Source: Variovorax sp. (GTDB lineage Bacteria; Pseudomonadota; Gammaproteobacteria; Burkholderiales; Burkholderiaceae_C). Taken from it: a stretch of DNA of 10,160 nucleotides. The notes under the pieces were generated by a model. The model was not told the DNA's origin and made no database searches. It saw only the letters and a program-made list of their open reading frames with translations. Below are positions 1 through 6,300 of the stretch, piece after piece; positions within the stretch are counted from its first letter, which is position 1; each line of letters opens with the position of its first letter. The stretch lies in NCBI GenBank assembly GCA_028292145.1, contig JAQGMX010000332.1, forward strand, positions 1 through 10,160, read 5' to 3'. The position numbers and the translations under genes were made by a program.

Positions 1-809
1 CCGCTGGTGACGATGGCATCCGCCGTCAGCGCCGCGATCCGCAATGCCGCCACGAGCGCGGCCGGATCGTCGCGGACCTGGCCGATGTCGACGATTTCGC
101 AGCCCAGCCGCGTGAGCAAGCCGAACACGGTGTAGCGGTTGCTGTCGTACACGGCGCCTTCGCGCGGCGCATCGCCCGGACTCATGATTTCGTCGCCGGT
201 GGAGAAATAGGCGACGCGCAGGCGGCGCAGCACCGGCAGCGTTGTGAGTCCCAGGCTGGCGACGAGGCCCAGCGCGGCTGGCCCGATCAGCGAACCTTTC
301 GCCAGCGCGGGCGTGCCGGCTTTCAGGTCTTCGCCGGCACGCCTGCGGTTGGCGCCGCAGCGCAATGCGGAGGCTGGGAATCGCACGTATTCGCCGTCGA
401 CCAAGCAGAATTCCTTGGGTACGACCGTGTCCAGCCCGTTCGGCATGACGGCGCCCGTGGTGATGCGCACCGCTTCGCCGGCGCCGACCGTGCCTTGCCA
501 TGCGGCGCCCGCCAATGCCGTGCTGACAACGCGCAGTTGCACATCGCCCTTGACGGAGCGCGCGGAGAGCGCCGTACCGTGGAAGGCGTAGCCGTCCATG
601 GCCGCGTTGTCGTGCGGCGGAACGTCGACCGGGCAGATCACGTCGTCGGCCAGAATGCGCCCGAGCGCCTCGCGCAACGGCAGCACTTCGGAAGCGCTGA
701 CCGACCTGTCGCCGATCAGTTTTTCGAGAAACGTCCCGACTTCGTCCACGCTCATCGCATCGGGGTCGTAGCCGGCCAGCGTTGCGGCGATGCCGGCGAT
801 ACGGTTCAT
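1..809 (-). CDS. moeA: Molybdopterin molybdenumtransferase MoeA (partial, C-terminus outside window)
   Basis: MoeA inserts molybdate into adenylylated molybdopterin to give the molybdenum cofactor, in the cytoplasm. About 269 codons are visible; E. coli MoeA is about 411 residues, so the C-terminal third lies beyond the left edge. The reading shows the family hallmark DNAAMDGYAF at residues 67-76 (usually DNSAMDGYA), then ITTGAVMPNG-type text, STGDE at about 203-207 followed by YDSNRY, and RDDPAAL leading into DAIVTSG at the edge, the order expected for MoeA. The Asp of the first motif and the acidic GDE motif are known in the family to be important for activity. The ATG at 807-809 overlaps the mobA stop in an ATGA, implying translational coupling. 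moaA, mobA and moeA therefore look like one operon. No frameshift or missing key residue is seen. The identification is secure; a paralogue specialised for another cofactor step is the only real alternative. Confidence 0.95.
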   Translation of the reverse strand, partial: MNRIAGIAATLAGYDPDAMSVDEVGTFLEKLIGDRSVSASEVLPLREALGRILADDVICPVDVPPHDNAAMDGYAFHGTALSARSVKGDVQLRVVSTALAGAAWQGTVGAGEAVRITTGAVMPNGLDTVVPKEFCLVDGEYVRFPASALRCGANRRRAGEDLKAGTPALAKGSLIGPAALGLVASLGLTTLPVLRRLRVAYFSTGDEIMSPGDAPREGAVYDSNRYTVFGLLTRLGCEIVDIGQVRDDPAALVAALRIAALTADAIVTS

Positions 810-1447
810 CGCGGCGCTCCGTCGGCTTCCAGCGCGTAGAGTTCAGCCAGGGTGTTGGCGTTGGCAAAAGCGATCGGATCGTCCTCCGGTCGATCGAATG
901 GCACTCCAACGCAGCGATGTTGCGCCGTCCATGCGTCGATCTTTCGTCCGCCTTGCCCGGTGAAAAGCGACAGGCTGCCGAGCAGCGCGGTCGGAAGCAG
1001 GCAGAACACGGGTTGCGCGCGCAGAGCGACGACGCCCTGGCGGTCCGCTTCCGGCGCTGCGGCAATGGCGATCTGCGCATCGTCGGAATCGAGCAGCGCG
1101 TCGATCATGCGTGCCGCCAGATCCGTCGGAAACCGCGGCGTATCGCACGGAACGGTCAACAGCCACGGCGTCGGGCAGTGCGAAAGGCCGCTCAGAAAGC
1201 CGGCCAGCGGACCTGGATAGTCGGCCAGTCCGTCTGGCCAGACCGGTACATCGAAAGCTTCGTAGGCCGGCAGGTTGCGATTGGCATTGACGGCCACGCC
1301 CGCGACCTGTGGCCTAAGGCGGCGCAATGCATGCAGCGCGAGCGGATTTCCTTCAAACAGCTGCAGGCCCTTGTCGACGCCGCCCATCCGCGTTCCACGC
1401 CCGCCCGCAAGCACAAGGCCGGTGACGTGTTGCGCCGAGATCTTCAT
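806..1447 (-). CDS. mobA: Molybdenum cofactor guanylyltransferase MobA
   Basis: MobA transfers GMP from GTP to Mo-molybdopterin, producing the guanine dinucleotide cofactor used by DMSO-reductase-family enzymes such as nitrate reductase and formate dehydrogenase. The 213-residue length is close to the family norm of about 195-210. The N-terminal nucleotide-binding loop is clear: LVLAGGRGTRMGG at residues 11-23 followed by DKGL at 25-28. YPGPLAGFLSGL at 77-88 and the metal-binding VPCDTP at 99-104 are the other expected MobA motifs. The ATG at 1445-1447 lies 7 bases after the moaA stop. The Shine-Dalgarno is weak (GGGCGG directly upstream), so translation may depend on coupling to moaA. Its stop overlaps the moeA start by four bases. 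Presence of mobA means the host makes MGD-type enzymes, not only the sulfite or xanthine oxidase types. It shows no defects. Confidence 0.95.
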   Translation of the reverse strand: MKISAQHVTGLVLAGGRGTRMGGVDKGLQLFEGNPLALHALRRLRPQVAGVAVNANRNLPAYEAFDVPVWPDGLADYPGPLAGFLSGLSHCPTPWLLTVPCDTPRFPTDLAARMIDALLDSDDAQIAIAAAPEADRQGVVALRAQPVFCLLPTALLGSLSLFTGQGGRKIDAWTAQHRCVGVPFDRPEDDPIAFANANTLAELYALEADGAPR

Positions 1448-1454
1448 CCGCCCG

Positions 1455-2606
1455 TCACCCGCCGATGTAGCTCATCTCGACGCGTCGCGGCGCTGGCGCG
1501 TCGCCTTCGGCGCGCGGCGCCTCGGGCGCACGCAGAGCGCGGAGTTCCGAATACCGGTCGGCGCGACCCTGCCAGATGTGCCCGATCTCGGACAGGATCT
1601 GCGCATCGCTTGCGACCTCTTGACCCGCACTTTCGTCCGCGCGAAGCAACGGGCGCAGGTCGTGCCCGGCTCCTGCGAACAGGCACAGATACAGCTTGCC
1701 CTCGGTCGAAAGCCGCGCACGGCTGCAATCGCCGCAAAAAGCCTGCGTCACGCTGCTGATGACGCCGATCTCGCCCTGGCCGTCTGCGTAGGCCCAGCGT
1801 TGTGCGGTTTCGCCGACAGCAGTCGCCTCGATCGGCACCAGCGGAAATTCGTCGCCGATGCGCCGGACCACGTCGGCGGAGGGCAGCACTTCGTCCATCC
1901 GCCAGCCGTTGGTGGCGCCGACGTCCATGTATTCGATGAAGCGCAGCACGACGCCGGTGCCGCGGAAATAGCGGGTCATCGGCAGGATTTCGTGGTCGTT
2001 CGTCCCGCGCTTGACGACCATGTTGACCTTGATCGGCCCAAGTCCTACTTCGCGTGCCGCCGCGATGCCGGCCAGCACGTCGTCGACCGGAAAATCGACA
2101 TCGTTCATGCGCCGGAACACGGCATCGTCGAGCGCATCGAGGCTGATCGTCACGCGCGACAGGCCTGCCGCCTTCAAGGCAGCGGCCTTGCGGGCCAGCA
2201 ACGAGGCGTTGGTCGTCAGCGTCAGGTCGAGCGGATGACCGTCGGGCGTGCGCAATTCGGCGAGTTGCGCGATCAGCGCTTCGAGGTTCTTGCGCAGCAG
2301 CGGCTCGCCGCCGGTCAGGCGCAGCTTGCGCACGCCGTGGGCCGCGAACAGCCGCGCCAGCCGGGTGATTTCCTCGAAACTGAGCAGATCGGCGTGCGGA
2401 ACGTAGCGGTGGTTCTTGTCGAACACTTCCTTCGGCATGCAGTAGCTGCAGCGGAAGTTGCAGCGATCGGTCACGCTGATGCGCAGGTCGGTGAGCGGAC
2501 GGCCCAGGCGATCGAGAAGGATTCCGGTCGCCGGAACAGGAGAAGTCGGGCCGGGCACACGGCGCGCACGGCGGATGTCGGCGAGGGGAACGAAGGTTTC
2601 TGTCAT
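1455..2606 (-). CDS. moaA: GTP 3',8-cyclase MoaA (radical SAM)
   Basis: MoaA converts GTP to 3',8-cyclo-7,8-dihydro-GTP, the first step of molybdopterin synthesis, acting with MoaC. Counting from the chosen ATG (2604-2606; 383 residues), the radical SAM cluster cysteines lie in CNFRCSYC (C49, C53, C56). LTGGEPL follows near 98-104. The second, substrate-binding Fe-S cluster has FCGDC plus a third Cys in LYLCLF (C291, C294, C308). The C-terminus ends SYIGG, the double glycine needed for activity in this family. An in-frame ATG at 2655-2657 would add 17 residues. I prefer 2606 because its N-terminus (MTETFVPL) resembles those I recall for Burkholderiales MoaA and the extra segment is Pro/Arg-rich; neither start has a strong Shine-Dalgarno. 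Oddity: an Ala/Pro/Glu-rich stretch sits just before the terminal RRVEMSYIGG, making the tail longer than in E. coli (329 residues in total). It is the first gene of the moaA-mobA-moeA cluster. Confidence 0.95.
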   Translation of the reverse strand: MTETFVPLADIRRARRVPGPTSPVPATGILLDRLGRPLTDLRISVTDRCNFRCSYCMPKEVFDKNHRYVPHADLLSFEEITRLARLFAAHGVRKLRLTGGEPLLRKNLEALIAQLAELRTPDGHPLDLTLTTNASLLARKAAALKAAGLSRVTISLDALDDAVFRRMNDVDFPVDDVLAGIAAAREVGLGPIKVNMVVKRGTNDHEILPMTRYFRGTGVVLRFIEYMDVGATNGWRMDEVLPSADVVRRIGDEFPLVPIEATAVGETAQRWAYADGQGEIGVISSVTQAFCGDCSRARLSTEGKLYLCLFAGAGHDLRPLLRADESAGQEVASDAQILSEIGHIWQGRADRYSELRALRAPEAPRAEGDAPAPRRVEMSYIGG

Positions 2607-2696
2607 TGCTGGGCGTCGGGGGGAAGGGCAATTTACCCGAAGCACCCCGACCGACACATCCTGAGGTCAATGCCGCAGCAGGCGGGCCGTCGGCCG

Positions 2697-4139
2697 TCAG
2701 CCGTGCTTGACCGCGACCGTCTTCAGCGTCGTGAAGCCATAAAGCGCCTCGAAGCCCTTTTCACGGCCGTAGCCCGATGACTTGACGCCGCCGAACGGCA
2801 ACTCGACGCCGCCGCCAGCACCATAGTTATTGATGAAGACCTGACCGGCGCGCACGCGCTTGGCCATGCGGAACTGGCGCGCGCCGTTCTCCGTCCAGAC
2901 ACCGGCAACCAGCCCGAATTGCGTCGCATTGGCCAGCGCCACCGCTTCGTCTTCGTCGCCGAAAGACATCGCCGCGAGCACCGGCCCGAAGACTTCCTCC
3001 TGCGCCAACCGATGGTTGACGGGCACATCGCGCAGCAGGGTCGGCGCCTGATAGAAGCCGGTTTCCGGCGCTTCGTCGACGACCACGCCCTGCGCCACCA
3101 TCGGGATGCCGGCAACCTGCGCATCGGACAGGAAATCCCAGACGCGCTGCTGCTGCGTCTGCCGGATCAGCGGGCCGACGTCGAGGTCCATCGCGGCCGG
3201 GCCGACACGCAGCGCTTCGAACGCCTTGCCGAGCCGGTCGAGCACTGATTCATAGATGCCGCGCTGGATCAGTACGCGCGAACCGGCCGAACACGTCTGG
3301 CCGGCGTTCTGCACGATGGCATTGATGAGTACCGGAACCGCGGCGCCGATGTCGGCGTCGGCAAACAGGATCTGCGGGCTCTTGCCGCCCAGTTCCAGCG
3401 TGACCGGGCAGTGCCGCTCGGCCGCGATCTGCTGGATCAGCGTGCCGATCTTCGGGCTGCCGGTGAAGCTGATGTGATCGATGCCTTCATGCCGGGCCAG
3501 CGCATCGCCGACTTCATGGCCGTAGCCGGTCACGATGTTGATCGCGCCGGCCGGAAAGCCGATCTCCGCCGCAAGCTGTGCCACGCGGATGACCGAAAGG
3601 CAGGCGTCTTCGGCCGGCTTGACCACGCAGACGTTGCCCGCAGCCAGCGCGCCGCCGACGCAGCGGCCGAAGATCTGCATCGGATAGTTCCACGGCACGA
3701 TGTGGCCGGTCACGCCGTGCGGCTCGCGCCAGGTGAAGACGCTGTAGCCGTCGAGGTAGGGAATGGTTTCGCCGTGGAACTTGTCGCAGGCGCCGGCATA
3801 GAACTCGAAATACCGCACCAGCGCCAGCGCATCGGCACGCGCCTGCTTGACCGGCTTGCCGCAGTCGCGCTGCTCGAGCAACGCGAGTTCGTCGACATGC
3901 GCGGCGATCTTCTGCGACAGCTTGTAGAGCAGACGTCCGCGCTCGGCCGCGCTGACCTTGTGCCACACGCCTTCGAAGCAATCGCGGGCCGCGCGCACGG
4001 CGGTGTCGATGTCGTCCGCGTTGCTGCGCTGGATCTCGTCGAACTGCTCGCCGTCGGACGGATCGATGACGGGGAGGGTGCGGCCCGAAGACGACGGAAC
4101 CGAGGCGTTGGCGATGTAGTTGAGTTGCATGGAAGCCAT
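2697..4139 (-). CDS. NAD(P)-dependent aldehyde dehydrogenase, substrate unknown
   Basis: This is a member of the aldehyde dehydrogenase superfamily, which oxidises aldehydes to carboxylic acids with NAD(P)+ in the cytoplasm. From the chosen ATG (4137-4139; 480 residues) the motifs run in the standard order: PWNYP (Asn of the oxyanion hole, about residue 151), cofactor-loop FTGS near 225-228, general-base Glu in LELGGKSP (about 249), nucleophile Cys in NAGQTCSAGSR (about 283), EEVFGPV near 381-387 and PFGGVKSSGYGREKG near the C-terminus. All catalytic residues are intact and the length is normal. Start is uncertain: ATGs exist at 4178, 4139 and 4130 and none has a clear Shine-Dalgarno; the conserved region begins at QLNYIANA, so 4139 or 4130 is preferred. 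The general look resembles betaine-, aminobutyraldehyde- or hydroxymuconic-type dehydrogenases, but the substrate cannot be inferred. It lies upstream of moaA on the same strand with a gap of about 90 bases, and is divergent from the small Cys protein gene. Confidence 0.9.
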   Translation of the reverse strand: MASMQLNYIANASVPSSSGRTLPVIDPSDGEQFDEIQRSNADDIDTAVRAARDCFEGVWHKVSAAERGRLLYKLSQKIAAHVDELALLEQRDCGKPVKQARADALALVRYFEFYAGACDKFHGETIPYLDGYSVFTWREPHGVTGHIVPWNYPMQIFGRCVGGALAAGNVCVVKPAEDACLSVIRVAQLAAEIGFPAGAINIVTGYGHEVGDALARHEGIDHISFTGSPKIGTLIQQIAAERHCPVTLELGGKSPQILFADADIGAAVPVLINAIVQNAGQTCSAGSRVLIQRGIYESVLDRLGKAFEALRVGPAAMDLDVGPLIRQTQQQRVWDFLSDAQVAGIPMVAQGVVVDEAPETGFYQAPTLLRDVPVNHRLAQEEVFGPVLAAMSFGDEDEAVALANATQFGLVAGVWTENGARQFRMAKRVRAGQVFINNYGAGGGVELPFGGVKSSGYGREKGFEALYGFTTLKTVAVKHG

Positions 4140-4274
4140 ATTAAGAGGATTTGGACACAAAGGCATTGCCGCCGGCATGGGTGGCCCGGACCTTGCAATT
4201 CCGGTGCATCGTCCAAAATACGGGCATCGAGCAGGCGACGCGTCCTGTCAACAAACTCAACCAGGATTCCAAGA

Positions 4275-4511
4275 ATGTCCAAGCCCGATGTGAAAACTGC
4301 CGTTGTGGCCGACGGTCTTCGCTACAAATCAAAGCCGTCCGGATCGCCGTTTCGCGCCTCGGCGTCATTCAGCGGCGCGACGATGTCGTGCTTCATGTGC
4401 GGCAAGCACCGCCTGCGTTCGCAGATGCGGACCCGCCAGGTTTTGGGCAAGTCGCAGAGCGTCTGCGCACCCTCCTGCAAGGCGCTGGCCGAGGAACTCG
4501 ACGGCGTGTAA
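4275..4511 (+). CDS. Small conserved-looking cysteine-containing protein (78 aa), possible zinc-binding
   Basis: I do not recognise a named function. The ATG at 4275-4277 has a good Shine-Dalgarno (AGGA at 4263-4266, 8-base spacing), which fixes this start, although the same frame stays open far upstream, antisense to the aldehyde dehydrogenase. The 78-residue product is basic in the middle. It carries CFMC at residues 39-42, then an Arg/Lys-rich stretch (GKHRLRSQMRTRQ), then CAPSC with cysteines at 64 and 68. Two cysteine pairs spaced about 22 residues apart are consistent with a small zinc ribbon or treble-clef fold, which I infer but cannot prove. I have a general impression of similar short proteins in Burkholderiales but cannot name a family. 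There is no signal peptide or membrane segment, so it is probably cytoplasmic and may bind nucleic acid. It is divergent from the aldehyde dehydrogenase gene. Confidence 0.75.
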   Translation: MSKPDVKTAVVADGLRYKSKPSGSPFRASASFSGATMSCFMCGKHRLRSQMRTRQVLGKSQSVCAPSCKALAEELDGV

Positions 4512-4524
4512 TCAAAACGGGTAC

Positions 4525-4553
4525 TTGAATTCGACGCTGCGCTAGGGTGAAAT
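4525..4553 (+). promoter_or_regulatory. Weak candidate sigma70 promoter for the 188-aa protein
   Basis: TTGAAT (4525-4530) and TGAAAT (4548-4553) are separated by exactly 17 bases, each matching four of six consensus positions. A start near 4560 would give a leader of about 55 bases before the GTG at 4616. This is seen by eye only and could be chance. Confidence 0.25.
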
Positions 4554-4615
4554 CCATAAGGGCTATGTAACAGCCTGTGTCAACGACCTTTTCGTCGTTC
4601 AGCTGGAGATTCACT

Positions 4616-5182
4616 GTGAACAATGCGCGCCAAGTCATCATGCAGGTCGTCAAACGATCGGGCGGTGCAACCCATTCCGTTCATTTCGTCATCGACGACA
4701 GCTTCGTGGATCGCTTGAGGCAACTCCGGTCGCTGGTCCCGCCGATCACCGGCATCAATAGGCAGCGTGATCTGGTCATCGACAAGGTGCGGGTTCGCCT
4801 GCCGAACGGCGTCTGGCGAAACGGCGCGCAGGTCGAGTCTCACATCGAGGGTTCCTGCGTTGTCGTGGCTGCGGAAGGGCTGTTCAGCTGCGGTGGGAAG
4901 GACGGCAAGACGCGGGAGAAGCTCGTGACCTATGCATTTCCGATCACGCGGCTTGCCGAACTTCATGCCGAACGCCCGACGGGCGAAACCTTCTATCTGC
5001 GCGACGGCGCATTCTGCAACGACGAGCCGGCGAGTTCTCCTGCCGGTCGCTGGGTCGCGCTGCTGCACGGGTTCGACGAAATGCGGGTGCCAGAAGCCGC
5101 TTCCGATTTCGACACGCTCCAGGGCATCCCGCTGCGCGCGGAGCAGGGCGCCCACATACCGCACAGCCTGCGCCTGAACTGA
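4616..5182 (+). CDS. Hypothetical protein (188 aa), GTG start
   Basis: I do not recognise this protein. The GTG at 4616-4618 is chosen because GGAG (4605-4608) lies 7 bases upstream; an earlier GTG at 4577 would add 13 residues but has no ribosome binding site. The coding sense is supported by strong third-position GC, and the gene fills the space between the small Cys protein and the Bug protein on the same strand. The product has no signal peptide or hydrophobic membrane segment, so it is probably cytoplasmic. It starts with a short beta-like stretch (RQVIMQVVKRSGG), then HFVIDDSFVDRLRQLRSLV, then an alternating charged and hydrophobic middle suggesting a beta-rich fold. It has three scattered cysteines without a CxxC pair, so no obvious metal site. 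Its last third is loop-like (ASSPAGRWVALLHGFDEMRVP). Function cannot be assigned from motifs or neighbours. Confidence 0.75.
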   Translation: MNNARQVIMQVVKRSGGATHSVHFVIDDSFVDRLRQLRSLVPPITGINRQRDLVIDKVRVRLPNGVWRNGAQVESHIEGSCVVVAAEGLFSCGGKDGKTREKLVTYAFPITRLAELHAERPTGETFYLRDGAFCNDEPASSPAGRWVALLHGFDEMRVPEAASDFDTLQGIPLRAEQGAHIPHSLRLN

Positions 5183-5241
5183 TCGGGCAGGCGGCGATCG
5201 GATGCGGCTCCATTAGACTCGGCGACCCGAGACACTGCGTC

Positions 5242-5260
5242 CGGCGCTCGTTCCGCGCCG
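5242..5260 (+). other. GC-rich hairpin next to the Bug-gene ribosome binding site
   Basis: CGGCGC (5242-5247) and GCGCCG (5255-5260) form a perfect 6-bp stem with a 7-base loop, ending 5 bases before the Shine-Dalgarno GGAGA (5266-5270). A smaller 5-bp stem, CTCGG/CCGAG with loop CGAC, lies just upstream at 5218-5231. These could be leader structures affecting translation of the binding protein, or chance in GC-rich DNA. Confidence 0.3.
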
Positions 5261-5276
5261 ACGATGGAGACACCGA

Positions 5277-6272
5277 ATGATCCGCAAACTGTTGCCGCTG
5301 CTGGCAATTTCGACGCTTCCCGCCCTGGCGCTGCTGCCGCTGCAGGTTTCCGCCCAGACTGCGTCCGCCACAAGCTATCCGAACAAGCCGATTCGCATGA
5401 TCGTGCCGTTCCCGCCGGGCGGCGGCACCGACATCCTGGCCCGCATCGTCGGCACGCGCGTGTCCGAAGCGACGAAATGGACGATCGTCATCGACAACAA
5501 GCCGGGCGCCGGCGGCACCATCGGCATTTCCGAGGCCGTGCGCCAGCCCGCGACCGGCTACGAGATGGTCATGGGCCAGAAGGACAATCTGGCCGTCGCG
5601 CCGTGGCTCTACAAGGTGAGCTACGACCCCTCGAAGGACCTGGCGGCGGTCGCGATGGTCGCCGACTCGCCGCTGGTCATCGTGACGGCGGCCGGTTCGC
5701 CGTTCAGGAACATGGCTGATGTCATCGCCGCAGCCAAGGCCGCGCCCGACACCATCACCTACGGCAGTCCCGGCAACGGCACGACGACGCACCTGGTCGG
5801 CGAGATGTTCAAGCTGGCGGCGGGCATCAAGATCTCGCACGTGCCGTACAAGGGCTCGAATCCGGCCGTGATCGACACGATCAGCGGTCAGGTGTCGATG
5901 ATGGTGTCGTCGATTCCGTCGGCCATGTCGCAGGTCAAGGCGGGCAAGCTGCGCGCGCTGGCCGTGACGTCCGCCAAGCGCAGCCCTTCGCTGCCGGACG
6001 TGCCGACCATCGCCGAATCAACGGCGCTCAAGGATTTCGACGTCAGTTCCTGGTACGGGCTTTTCATGCCGGCAGGAACGCCGAAGGACGTGATCGCCAC
6101 CGTCAACGCGGCCGTCAACAAACAACTCATGCTGCCGGAGATGAAGGAAGCGATCCATGCCCAGGGCGCCGAAGCGCGTCCCATGACGCCGCAGGCTTTC
6201 TCGGCGCTCGTGACCGACGATTTCCAGAAATGGAAGGGCATCGTCGCGGCATCCGGCGCCAAGCTCGAATAA
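5277..6272 (+). CDS. Bug/TctC-family tripartite tricarboxylate transporter substrate-binding protein
   Basis: This is a periplasmic solute-binding protein of the Bug (Bordetella uptake gene) / TctC family, which typically binds carboxylates or related small acids and delivers them to a TctAB membrane pair. The 331-residue length is typical. Residues 1-26 form a Sec signal peptide: charged MIRK, a Leu/Ala-rich core and a QVSA cleavage region. The mature start has YPNKPIRMIVPFPPGGGTD (34-52), followed by DNKPGAGGTIG (73-83), YGSPGNGTTTHL (162-173), HVPYKGSNPAV (188-198) and LPDVPTIAES (239-248), the usual family landmarks in order. The ATG at 5277 is fixed by GGAGA at 5266-5270 with 6-base spacing. 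No tctA or tctB gene is visible within the window, which is common for this heavily duplicated family in Burkholderiales. Ligand cannot be inferred. The gene converges on hppA, with 19 bases between the stops. Confidence 0.93.
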   Translation: MIRKLLPLLAISTLPALALLPLQVSAQTASATSYPNKPIRMIVPFPPGGGTDILARIVGTRVSEATKWTIVIDNKPGAGGTIGISEAVRQPATGYEMVMGQKDNLAVAPWLYKVSYDPSKDLAAVAMVADSPLVIVTAAGSPFRNMADVIAAAKAAPDTITYGSPGNGTTTHLVGEMFKLAAGIKISHVPYKGSNPAVIDTISGQVSMMVSSIPSAMSQVKAGKLRALAVTSAKRSPSLPDVPTIAESTALKDFDVSSWYGLFMPAGTPKDVIATVNAAVNKQLMLPEMKEAIHAQGAEARPMTPQAFSALVTDDFQKWKGIVAASGAKLE

Positions 6273-6273
6273 A

Positions 6274-6300
6274 CCAGCGACGCTGGCGGCATCAGCCGCC
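6274..6300. terminator. Overlapping hairpins between convergent Bug and hppA genes
   Basis: CCAGC-GAC-GCTGG (6274-6286) and GGCGGC-ATCA-GCCGCC (6285-6300) are two perfect inverted repeats that share two bases, so only one fully forms at a time. They sit exactly where the two convergent genes end; the second includes the hppA stop codon. Neither side has a run of T, so this is not a standard intrinsic terminator, but it may slow polymerase or protect 3' ends from both directions. Confidence 0.35.

Noticed and set aside
2658..2696. GGCC-GTC-GGCC stem after the aldehyde dehydrogenase as a terminator
   Set aside because: The stem is only 4 bp, there is no T-tract, and such motifs are expected by chance in this GC-rich sequence.
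1275..2780. 501-codon plus-strand open frame antisense to moaA and mobA
   Set aside because: It covers the intact moaA with both Fe-S cluster motifs and the start of mobA. The antisense product is Arg/Ala/His-rich with no domain, and so is a GC-driven shadow.
4232..4247. Quasi-palindrome CAGGCGACGCGTCCTG between the aldehyde dehydrogenase and the small Cys gene as an operator
   Set aside because: Only an inner 8-bp palindrome and a 4-bp outer arm are symmetric, out of register. No regulator gene is adjacent, so it is too weak to call.
3411..4274. In-frame upstream extension of the 78-aa protein, antisense to aldehyde dehydrogenase
   Set aside because: The extension reads as a shadow of the dehydrogenase, while a good Shine-Dalgarno supports the start at 4275.
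4944..5840. 298-codon minus-strand open frame across the 188-aa protein and Bug genes
   Set aside because: It is antisense to the clear Bug protein, with Arg-rich low-information sequence and no ribosome site or motif.
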